The notes beneath the pieces were generated by a model. It was not told where the DNA came from. It did not search any database and saw only the letters and a list, made by a program, of their open reading frames with translations. A DNA stretch of 64,000 nucleotides from Imperialibacter sp. EC-SDR9 (GTDB lineage Bacteria; Bacteroidota; Bacteroidia; Cytophagales; Cyclobacteriaceae), in NCBI RefSeq assembly GCF_902498805.1, contig NZ_LR701573.1:269995-333994 (forward strand), given 5' to 3'. Position 1 is the first letter of the stretch. Each line of letters begins with the position of its first letter. Both the position numbers and the translations under genes were made by a program. Below, in pieces: positions 8,730 to 16,084 of this stretch.

Positions 8730-9522
8730 TTTTTTTTGATGTTTTTTCTCTGAAAAGCTTTTCGTATTTGCCGCTTTCGGTGTTCATCCATTTGTCCCAA
8801 AAGGTGAAGTACAATCCATAATTGGTGGTGAACTCCGAATGGTGCAGGCTGTGATGGGTAGCGCCAATCAGCCATTTGCCCAGCCAATGCTCATCAAAAT
8901 TCTCAGGAAAAACCTCAATATCAAGATGGTTCACAACTGCACTCACCGTCATGATGACCAACATGGCAAGAATGACATAGATGTGCATGGGCAGAAACCA
9001 CACAATCAGCGGCACAATGATGGCCTGCAGCAGACTTTCCCACGGATGAAAAGAGAACGCAGTCCACGGAGAGGAAATCAGGCTTTCGTGATGCGTTTTG
9101 TGAACGGCTTTGAACAGCCCGGGCAGGTGCATAAGCCGGTGCGCCCAGTAGTAGTAGGTTTCATGTACAAACAGGGCGATGACCAAACTAACTGGCAAAT
9201 ACCAATAACCGTAGGTCGACAGCTCAGTGTAAATGGTAGTTTTCCCTGCTTGCCATGCCCACAGCATGCCCACGCCAGAGAGGGCAAACACAAACGAGGT
9301 GAGGGCCGAATAAAATATTTCTTTTTTGAACTGACCTTTCTTCCAGGTGCCAGTGGAAATTTTTCTGGTGGCAAACTTCTGCCCACCCAATCGGTAGAAG
9401 ACTCCAAAAAAGATAGCAGAGACGATCACATAGCGGATAAAAACGATCAGGAATAATAATAGCGTGAAACTTATTACCTCGTTGGCTTGGCTAAAGTCGA
9501 TGATTTCAAGTCGTTCGTCCAT
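8707..9522 (-). CDS. Sterol desaturase / fatty acid hydroxylase family membrane enzyme
   Basis: This 271-residue integral membrane protein has the family's three histidine clusters, which bind a di-iron centre: HETYYYWAHRLMH, HKTHH and HHSLHH near the C terminus. About four membrane segments surround them. Relatives hydroxylate or desaturate sterols, fatty acids, carotenoids or alkylglycerol ethers using O2; the substrate here is not clear, and in a bacterium without known sterols a lipid or carotenoid is more likely (inference). The gene is convergent with the 8184 lipoprotein, overlapping it by 23 bp, and is not obviously in an operon. Confidence 0.88.
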   Translation of the reverse strand: MDERLEIIDFSQANEVISFTLLLFLIVFIRYVIVSAIFFGVFYRLGGQKFATRKISTGTWKKGQFKKEIFYSALTSFVFALSGVGMLWAWQAGKTTIYTELSTYGYWYLPVSLVIALFVHETYYYWAHRLMHLPGLFKAVHKTHHESLISSPWTAFSFHPWESLLQAIIVPLIVWFLPMHIYVILAMLVIMTVSAVVNHLDIEVFPENFDEHWLGKWLIGATHHSLHHSEFTTNYGLYFTFWDKWMNTESGKYEKLFREKTSKKTSVAAHQ

Positions 9523-9608
9523 TGGAAGAAATACTGTTTGTCTGCTGCAAGACTATAACTACTTAACTAAATTTGACCCAGAACGTTTCCGTTAAGAAAG
9601 AAAAAAGA

Positions 9609-10376
9609 ATGTCAAGAAACATACTAACCGTCAGCCTGATCATCACATTATATGTCACCTCATGTTCCACCAAAGTTGAACAAGCGCAGTCCAACGCCGA
9701 TCCAAAGGCCCAGGAGGTCGTGGACAATGCTATCGCAAAGCATGGAGGTACTGCCTATGAATCTGTTGCGGTGGGTTTCGACTTTCGGGAAAAGCACTAT
9801 ACAGTAGAACGATTTCCTGACCGGTATGTCTACACCCGGTCGTGGCAGGACTCCATTGGCTATGTGGAAGATATTCTCGTCAACAGCACCCAGCTTACCC
9901 GCACGGTAGATGGCGATACCGTGGAGCTTACCGACGAGTGGGCGTTCAAATATGCCAACTCGGTAAACTCAGTACTCTATTTCGCTCTCCTGCCCTACGG
10001 CCTCAACGACGCCGCAGTGATAAAAAAATATCTTGGACAGGTGGCTATCAAAGGCAAGCCTTACCACAAAGTGCAAATCACATTTCAGCAGGAGGGTGGT
10101 GGGAAAGACTTCGAAGATGTCTTCATTTACTGGTTCGACAAGGACACCTATCAGCTGGATTACCTGGCTTACTACTACAATACCGACGAAACCGGCATCC
10201 GCTTCCGGGAGGCGTACAACCGCCAGACGGTCGACGGCATTCTTTTCCAGGATTACATCAATTACGCACCGATCGATTCAACAATTACTGTTCACCAAAC
10301 GGACGACCAGCTTGAAAAGGGCTTGCTTAAAGAGCTGTCCAGGATAGAGAATGAGAAACTGGAGAGTTTGAAATGA
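9609..10376 (+). CDS. DUF6503-like lipoprotein
   Basis: The start at 9609 gives MSRNILTVSLIITLYVTSC, a lipoprotein signal with a TSC lipobox; an ATG 36 bp earlier would add a charged leader and is less likely. The mature 230-250 residues begin AQEVVDNAIAKHGG, a pattern I associate with the Bacteroidota family DUF6503, of unknown function, and are rich in beta strands with many Tyr/Asp residues (FEDVFIYWFDKDTYQLDYL). Similar outer-membrane-linked proteins fold as LolA/LolB-like half-barrels, but that is inference. It ends just before the 48-bp palindrome. Confidence 0.65.
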   Translation: MSRNILTVSLIITLYVTSCSTKVEQAQSNADPKAQEVVDNAIAKHGGTAYESVAVGFDFREKHYTVERFPDRYVYTRSWQDSIGYVEDILVNSTQLTRTVDGDTVELTDEWAFKYANSVNSVLYFALLPYGLNDAAVIKKYLGQVAIKGKPYHKVQITFQQEGGGKDFEDVFIYWFDKDTYQLDYLAYYYNTDETGIRFREAYNRQTVDGILFQDYINYAPIDSTITVHQTDDQLEKGLLKELSRIENEKLESLK

Positions 10377-10385
10377 TGATGGATA

Positions 10386-10433
10386 GCTTTTTCTAATAGC
10401 CCAGGGTTTAAACCCCGGGCTATTAGAAAAAGC
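10386..10433. terminator. 48-bp near-perfect palindrome, likely bidirectional terminator
   Basis: Two perfect 17-bp arms (GCTTTTTCTAATAGCCC and its complement, 10386-10402 and 10417-10433) flank the inner palindrome GGGTTTAAACCC (10404-10415). The only mismatch in 24 pairs is A10403 against C10416. The hairpin lies between two convergent genes (stop at 10376, and stop at 10446 on the other strand). Its outer arms give A/T runs, so either transcript would end in a U-rich tail. It may equally be a mobile palindromic repeat used as a terminator. Confidence 0.85.
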
Positions 10434-10445
10434 GCCCGTTTGATC

Positions 10446-11822
10446 TCAATGCTGCGTTGATTCCAGCAAGTTCCTCCCCCTCAGCATATCCACTGAATTC
10501 GACATTCCCCTGAAGTTGTGGTAGGCAGATTTCCAGATATTTCCCTTGCCCCGTGGTTTCATGTCGGGCTGCTTGTCGAGGCCACCAGAATACCAGCCAC
10601 CATTTTCATGATCGATCAGGTAGGTATCAACGTATGACCACAACAGCTTGAATTTTTCATAGTACTGGTGCTCGTCCTCAGGAAATAGCTGTGACATCAT
10701 GAGCAGCGCATTAAGCCCTTCAGCTTGCGCCCACCAGTTTTTGGTGTCTCTGATAATGCGGAAGCCATCTTTGAAGTAGTAACCTTCGTCGTAAAAGCCG
10801 CCGACCTCATTGTCCCAGCCAATGCTCAGTGCATGATCCACCATGGTTTTAGCCATGGCCATGGTTTTTGGATCGTCGTGCTCTCCCAGCACATGTTCTG
10901 CTTCCAGCATCAGGAAGGCTGTTTCCACATCGTGACCAAACGACACATGGTCGAGGTTGTGGTGGCGAAGGATTACCTCTTCCGTAGAATCCTTGAAAGA
11001 AACGGGCTGCCAGTCCGGCGTGAGGAAAAGCACCAGATAGCCTTTGGGGTTGGTGATGGTGTCCCGAATCAGGTAGAGCAGCTCCGCCAGTCGTTCTTTT
11101 ACCAGCGGATCGGGCCACACCTGGTAGAGCTCTGTCATTGCTTCCAGCAAATGAATGCTGCTGTTCTGGTCTTTGTAGCCCAGGTCGGAAGTGGAAGCGA
11201 TGGTGTCGGGTCGAACTACCGGCGTTCCATCACGCTCCAGATGCTGGAAGTAGCCGAGCTTATCGGGGTCGTGGCTGTGCTCTTCCAGCCAGTAGAAAGC
11301 TTTCTTCGCCAACTCCAGGCCTTCTTCGTCTTTGGTGGCCATGTAGTAGGCGGCCAGGCCGTAGATTCCAAACGCATTGCCATAGGCCGTTTTGTCCATG
11401 GTTTTGGGGTTGCCCTGCTTGTCTACCAGCTGGTAGAAGCCGCCCATTTCTTTGTCCCACATCTTGTCCCGGAGGAATTTGAAGCCGTGCTCAGCGCCCG
11501 TTTTATAATAGGCCTTCTCAGGATAGCGCTGAAAAGCCTTGGCGTTGGTCCATACATGCCTGGCCTGCGTTACAATCATTTTGTCCTGGTTTTCTCCCGG
11601 CTTGAAGTCATAGGTAAGGCTACTCAAGAACCCGCCGTCTTCGTTGTCGACATCCATGGGGTACCATTTGTCGAGCAGCTCGGTAGTGAGCGACTTCTCC
11701 ATTGCATCAGCAATTTCAAGTTTTTCTTTTTGGATAGGGTCAGGGAAAGAGCAGGAATACACGCATAGGAGCGAAAAAAATGGGACAAACAGTGCCTTGG
11801 GAAGATGGGTTTTCATTTTCAT
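10446..11822 (-). CDS. AGE-family epimerase/isomerase, lipoprotein form
   Basis: This belongs to the N-acylglucosamine/cellobiose 2-epimerase superfamily, whose (alpha/alpha)6 barrel epimerises or isomerises sugars at C2. Conserved pieces are ARHVWTNAKA, DKTAYGNAFGIYGLAAY, a GHDVETAFLMLEA motif carrying a catalytic-type histidine, WWAQAEGLNALL, and GGWYSGGLD near the C terminus. The start at 11822 gives a signal ending in a lipobox (VYSC), so this copy is exported and anchored, whereas most relatives are cytoplasmic. That suggests it acts on an oligosaccharide in the periplasm or at the surface. Cellobiose, mannobiose and GlcNAc are all possible substrates; sequence alone does not decide. Confidence 0.82.
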   Translation of the reverse strand: MKMKTHLPKALFVPFFSLLCVYSCSFPDPIQKEKLEIADAMEKSLTTELLDKWYPMDVDNEDGGFLSSLTYDFKPGENQDKMIVTQARHVWTNAKAFQRYPEKAYYKTGAEHGFKFLRDKMWDKEMGGFYQLVDKQGNPKTMDKTAYGNAFGIYGLAAYYMATKDEEGLELAKKAFYWLEEHSHDPDKLGYFQHLERDGTPVVRPDTIASTSDLGYKDQNSSIHLLEAMTELYQVWPDPLVKERLAELLYLIRDTITNPKGYLVLFLTPDWQPVSFKDSTEEVILRHHNLDHVSFGHDVETAFLMLEAEHVLGEHDDPKTMAMAKTMVDHALSIGWDNEVGGFYDEGYYFKDGFRIIRDTKNWWAQAEGLNALLMMSQLFPEDEHQYYEKFKLLWSYVDTYLIDHENGGWYSGGLDKQPDMKPRGKGNIWKSAYHNFRGMSNSVDMLRGRNLLESTQH

Positions 11823-11957
11823 AGTAGTCAGGGTATTGCTTAGGTAGGTGAATATACTAAGACTATTGCGCATATGTGCGCACCCGAAAAGCATTATACA
11901 CCGCCGGACGATAGTCAGGCGGATCGGAAAATCAGACCTTGGTTCAGGATGAGGATA

Positions 11958-13037
11958 CTAGGTCAGTTTCTTCTTCCTGGTCACGCTCCAAATAATTATA
12001 AGTCCTGCCATTATCATGGGGATAGAGAGAATCTGTCCCATGTTGATGGGGAGCGGATTGTTGAATTCTTCCTGCCACACTTTTACGAATTCGATGAGAA
12101 AGCGGGACGTGAAGAGTAGTGTCATGAATATGCCGAAAAGGAGTCCTTCAGGCATTTTAGCTCTCTTCTTACTCCAGAGATAGTAGAGGAATATGGTGAG
12201 AAACACGCAGAAAATGGACTCATAAAGCTGAGCCGGATGCCGCACAATGCCATAGGTGTAGAATTCAGCATAAGTGGTGCCATTGGCTTTGTAGAGTTCG
12301 TATTTCAGGCCGTCGCCGGGATTGTGCCAAATGTATTCGCCCAGATAAGCGGAGTTGCCGAGAATGGTCGGCATTTTAGTTTGGTAGAAGCTATGGGTTA
12401 CCTCTTCGTCTACCGGCACTTCGTTGTATTTCACCAGCACGTCGATGGGCGCTCTGCCAGGCACGTCGCTGGTGATCTTTGTCGTGCGACTGATGTCTAT
12501 TTCCTCAGACCGCACGATGTATTGTTTGAGGAAATCTGCTGCCGGCGTGGCAAACACAACCCCGTAATTGGACTCTGTTGGCTCGCCAAGAATTTCGGAA
12601 TTGGTAAAGTTGCCGAACCGGATAAAGGCACCTGTTAATGCCGTTACAATGGCCACTCTATCGAGGATCCAATAGTACGACATGCCCTTCATTTTTCTGG
12701 CAAACAGCCACAAGGCGATGAAAATACCAATAGCCCCGCCGTGGCTGGCAAGTCCGCCTTCTCTGATATATAAAATTCTGATGGGGTCACTTAAATACTC
12801 AATCGGGTCATAAAAGAACACATGGCCCAGTCTGGCACCAACTATCGTCGCCACCACCATGTAAAGGGTAAGCGTATCAACTTCCTTCTCGTCCCGGCCG
12901 TCAGCCTTGAACACTTTGTACATCACCTGCTGGCTTACAATGAAGCCGAGTGCGAAAAGCAATCCGTACCAGCGCACATCAAAACTTCCAATATTAAAAA
13001 TTGCGGGATCGGGATTCCAAATAAGGTATGATAGCAT
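11958..13037 (-). CDS. lgt: Prolipoprotein diacylglyceryl transferase
   Basis: Lgt transfers diacylglycerol from phosphatidylglycerol to the lipobox cysteine, the first step of lipoprotein maturation, in the inner membrane. Diagnostic segments are ASHGGAIG (H99), the Lgt signature RFGNFTNSE (R140, N143/N146) and RHPAQLYES (R266), all within a seven-helix-type layout. The protein has 359 residues against about 290 in enterobacteria. The extra length is a soluble insertion at about residues 165-262, between the signature and the RHP motif, placed on the outer face. It starts 15 bp after trkH ends and is probably cotranscribed with trkA-trkH. Confidence 0.95.
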   Translation of the reverse strand: MLSYLIWNPDPAIFNIGSFDVRWYGLLFALGFIVSQQVMYKVFKADGRDEKEVDTLTLYMVVATIVGARLGHVFFYDPIEYLSDPIRILYIREGGLASHGGAIGIFIALWLFARKMKGMSYYWILDRVAIVTALTGAFIRFGNFTNSEILGEPTESNYGVVFATPAADFLKQYIVRSEEIDISRTTKITSDVPGRAPIDVLVKYNEVPVDEEVTHSFYQTKMPTILGNSAYLGEYIWHNPGDGLKYELYKANGTTYAEFYTYGIVRHPAQLYESIFCVFLTIFLYYLWSKKRAKMPEGLLFGIFMTLLFTSRFLIEFVKVWQEEFNNPLPINMGQILSIPMIMAGLIIIWSVTRKKKLT

Positions 13038-13052
13038 TCTTTTGACGTTGAT

Positions 13053-14513
13053 TTAACTGTGTTTTCTCCAGAAGTAGGGCGTAAATAACATAAGAACAGT
13101 AAACAATTCCAACCTGCCTACAAGCATTAAAAAGGAAAGTATCCACTTAGCAACGACGGGCAGATGAGCGAAATTGTCGACCGGCCCCACGGTGCCCAGA
13201 CCCGGGCCGATATTACCCAGGCATGTAGCCACCGAGCCAATGGCGGTCATGAAGTCAACCCCGGTGGCGGCAATCACCACCGACCCAACGCCAAACACGC
13301 TGATATAGATCATGATAAAGGCAAGGATGTTAAAGGTGATGTCCCTGGTTATAGCCTTTTTATTGAATCGCACCGGAATAACTGCCGACGGGTGGATCTG
13401 TCTTTTTAGCTCAAGAACACTGTTCTTGAAAAGAATCACATGGCGCACAATTTTCACTCCGCCAGCTGTGGAACCGGCCGAAGCACCAAAGAACATGAGC
13501 ACAAAGAAGAGCACGGTGAGAAACGGTGTCCATGAGGTATAGTCCGCTGATACATAGCCAGTGGTTGTCACCACCGACACCACTTGAAAGAGCCCGTCAC
13601 GAAAGGATTTTTCAAAGGATGTGTCACTTACAAAGTAAATAGTCGTAGCCACCAGGAGTGCATTGAAAGAGCAAAATAGCACGTAGTATTTAAACTCTTC
13701 GTTGGAAAAAACCTTTTTGAAGTATCCTTTAAAAATAAAGTATGTCATGGTGAAATTGGTACCTGCCAAAAACATGAACACAATGATCACATACTGTATA
13801 AAAGGTGAAGTGTAGTAGGCGATGCTGGCGTTTTTGGTAGAAAATCCACCAGTGGCCATGGTTGTCAGGGCGTGGTTGATAGCATCGTAGAAGGTCATGC
13901 CACCTATCCAAAGCAGCATTGTTTCAATGCCAGTGAGGCCGATGTAAATCAGCCAAAGACGTTTGGCAGTTTCCTTAATTCGGGGTTGCAGCTTGTCAGG
14001 AGAAATGCCCGGAGCTTCCGCTACGAACAGCTGCATGCCACCAATACCCAATATTGGCAAAACGGCTACGGCCAGCACAATAATTCCCATGCCACCAATC
14101 CACTGAGTGAGGCTTCGCCAGAAAAGAATGCCTTTGTGTACCGACTCAATGTCAGTGAGAATGGAGGCGCCTGTGGTAGAGTAGCCCGAAATCGTTTCAA
14201 AAAAGGCATTGGTGAAATTGGGAATGGCGCCACTAAGGGTGTAGGGAAGGGAACCAAAAAACGACATTAATAGCCAACCCAGCGTTACTATGAGATACCC
14301 ATCTCGTTTTTTTAGTTCTTTGTCTTTGATCTTCCGGGTCGAAAACCACATTAAAAAGCCGCTGCCTAGTGTGATGGCGCTCGACAGGGAGATGCCTGCG
14401 AGATCCCCCTCATTGTAGTGAAGAGAAATTGGTATACAGAGCAGCATCAATATCCCATTCATAATGAGCAAAACGCTCAGGATATTCGCCATCACCGGTA
14501 CATTGAATCTCAT
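13053..14513 (-). CDS. trkH: Trk potassium uptake system membrane subunit
   Basis: This is the ion-conducting subunit of a Trk K+ uptake system in the inner membrane. The 486 residues hold about ten membrane segments with four short selectivity-filter loops of the kind S/A-T-x-G (STTGASILT, MATGGFSTKN, VTTTGYVSAD and LGNIGPG). It overlaps trkA by four bases (ATGA), so the two are translationally coupled, and lgt follows by 15 bp. Gating is by the NAD(H)/nucleotide-binding partner TrkA encoded just upstream. Confidence 0.95.
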   Translation of the reverse strand: MRFNVPVMANILSVLLIMNGILMLLCIPISLHYNEGDLAGISLSSAITLGSGFLMWFSTRKIKDKELKKRDGYLIVTLGWLLMSFFGSLPYTLSGAIPNFTNAFFETISGYSTTGASILTDIESVHKGILFWRSLTQWIGGMGIIVLAVAVLPILGIGGMQLFVAEAPGISPDKLQPRIKETAKRLWLIYIGLTGIETMLLWIGGMTFYDAINHALTTMATGGFSTKNASIAYYTSPFIQYVIIVFMFLAGTNFTMTYFIFKGYFKKVFSNEEFKYYVLFCSFNALLVATTIYFVSDTSFEKSFRDGLFQVVSVVTTTGYVSADYTSWTPFLTVLFFVLMFFGASAGSTAGGVKIVRHVILFKNSVLELKRQIHPSAVIPVRFNKKAITRDITFNILAFIMIYISVFGVGSVVIAATGVDFMTAIGSVATCLGNIGPGLGTVGPVDNFAHLPVVAKWILSFLMLVGRLELFTVLMLFTPYFWRKHS

Positions 14514-15850
14514 TTAAAGAAGCTTTCTACTTTATGAAGACATTCGGGACGAATCAACACAACAACCCGATCTTTGGGCTCGAAACGGAAAGAACCTCTC
14601 ACGGTGTGTCCTCTTCCTCTCCTGATCACACCACCCACAACGGCAGATTTAGGAAAGTCAAGATTGCGCAATTCATCTGCCAATATCTTGCTTTCTGGCT
14701 TTACTTCAAACTCCAGGATTTCCGCATCCACACCATGAATACTCGTTAGGTTGAGTACTTCTCCTTTTCTGATGTACCGGAAAATGAAGTTGGCAGCGAT
14801 TAATTTTTTGTTGATCATCGTATCCACACCGATATTCTGTGAAAGGTGGATATAGTCGATGTTTTCTACCAGGGCAATTGTTTTAGCCACACCATGGTTT
14901 TTGGCCACAAGGCAAGAAATAATATTGGTTTCGGAGTTCCCGGTCACGGCAATAAAGGCGTCCATATCGGTGATGCCTTCTTCCATCAGCAGATCGATAT
15001 CACGCCCGTCGCCATTGATGATCAGCGTGTCTGGTAGCATGTCGGCGAGCTCAAAGCACTTCTCCTTGTCTTGCTCAATCAGCTTGATATTGTACTTTTT
15101 AGAAAGGCGCCTGGCCGTGTTGATGCCTACTTTGGAGCCGCCAAGTATCATGATATTCTTGATGTCTGTCCTCTTTTTGCCCGAAAGATCCATCACTCTG
15201 TCGACGCCGTCGGGTTGAGCAATGAAATAGGCGTGGTCATTGGCCTTGAACGAATTTTCGCCATGAGGAATGATGGTCTCGTTGTTCCTCAAAATGGCCA
15301 CCGTGGTGAAGCTATTGTCGGGGTTGAGGTAGGCGGTTTCGCTGAGCGTTTTCTCAGCCAGTTCCCCATTGTCATCGATGGTAATACCAACCAGTGAAAG
15401 GAGGCCGTTGTCGAAGTCGAATGTGTCGGTGAGGGCTGACTCACGAAGGAGTCGTTTAATTTCTTTTGCAGCTAACGATTCAGGGGAAATGATTTCGTCA
15501 ATGCCTATTGTTTTGAGGTCGAGGATATCTTTGCCAAGAAGAAACTCTATGTTGCTGATCCTGGCAACAGTGCGCTTGGCACCGAGGTTTTTGCCAATAA
15601 TGCATGTGGCAATATTGGTTTCCTCATTGGAAGTAACCGAAATCAAAAGGTCTGCCTTGCTTATGTTGGCATCCAGTAAAACACTGTAGGATGTCGAACT
15701 TCCCCTGATTGTTGCCACGTCCAGATGGTTGGCAGCATACTTTAGTTTTTCCTGGTCAAGATCAATCAGAATGATGTCTTGTTCTTCGTAGGCGAGCAGC
15801 TTTGCTAAGTGAAATCCTACGTCTCCTGCCCCTGCTATTATTATTCTCAT
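14510..15850 (-). CDS. trkA: Trk potassium uptake system regulatory subunit
   Basis: This cytoplasmic regulator binds NAD(H) and nucleotides and gates TrkH. It has 446 residues in the tandem arrangement RCK_N-RCK_C-RCK_N-RCK_C. Two Rossmann starts are visible: GAGDVGFHLAKLL at residue 6 and GGSKVGINTARRL at about residue 235. The second is less glycine-rich (GGSKVG), as is common in this half. It is the first gene of trkA-trkH-lgt, with a TATATTTG -7-like box about 27 bp before the start. Confidence 0.95.
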   Translation of the reverse strand: MRIIIAGAGDVGFHLAKLLAYEEQDIILIDLDQEKLKYAANHLDVATIRGSSTSYSVLLDANISKADLLISVTSNEETNIATCIIGKNLGAKRTVARISNIEFLLGKDILDLKTIGIDEIISPESLAAKEIKRLLRESALTDTFDFDNGLLSLVGITIDDNGELAEKTLSETAYLNPDNSFTTVAILRNNETIIPHGENSFKANDHAYFIAQPDGVDRVMDLSGKKRTDIKNIMILGGSKVGINTARRLSKKYNIKLIEQDKEKCFELADMLPDTLIINGDGRDIDLLMEEGITDMDAFIAVTGNSETNIISCLVAKNHGVAKTIALVENIDYIHLSQNIGVDTMINKKLIAANFIFRYIRKGEVLNLTSIHGVDAEILEFEVKPESKILADELRNLDFPKSAVVGGVIRRGRGHTVRGSFRFEPKDRVVVLIRPECLHKVESFFK

Positions 15851-15876
15851 TTGATACTCTGATCAAAAAGTGACTG

Positions 15877-15884
15877 CAAATATA
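15877..15884 (-). promoter_or_regulatory. Putative -7 box for trkA-trkH-lgt
   Basis: On the minus strand the bases read TATATTTG, matching the Bacteroidota -7 consensus TAnnTTTG, about 27 bp before the trkA ATG. The -33 element is weak: a TTTTACA lies slightly farther than the ideal 19 bp. Confidence 0.5.
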
Positions 15885-16084
15885 GAAAATAAACCATAGC
15901 CTGTGTAAAACCTTTTGATTGTTAACACGGCACATTTGAGCCAGAGCGAACTGATCCATACGGGACATTAATTGGCTAATAATAGTTCGGAAAATATTAT
16001 CTTCATGGTTTAACACGTAGCAAAAATTACTTTTTTCAGAAGACTCTACACTCAAATACTCATTCATTAACCAAACAAAAATCC

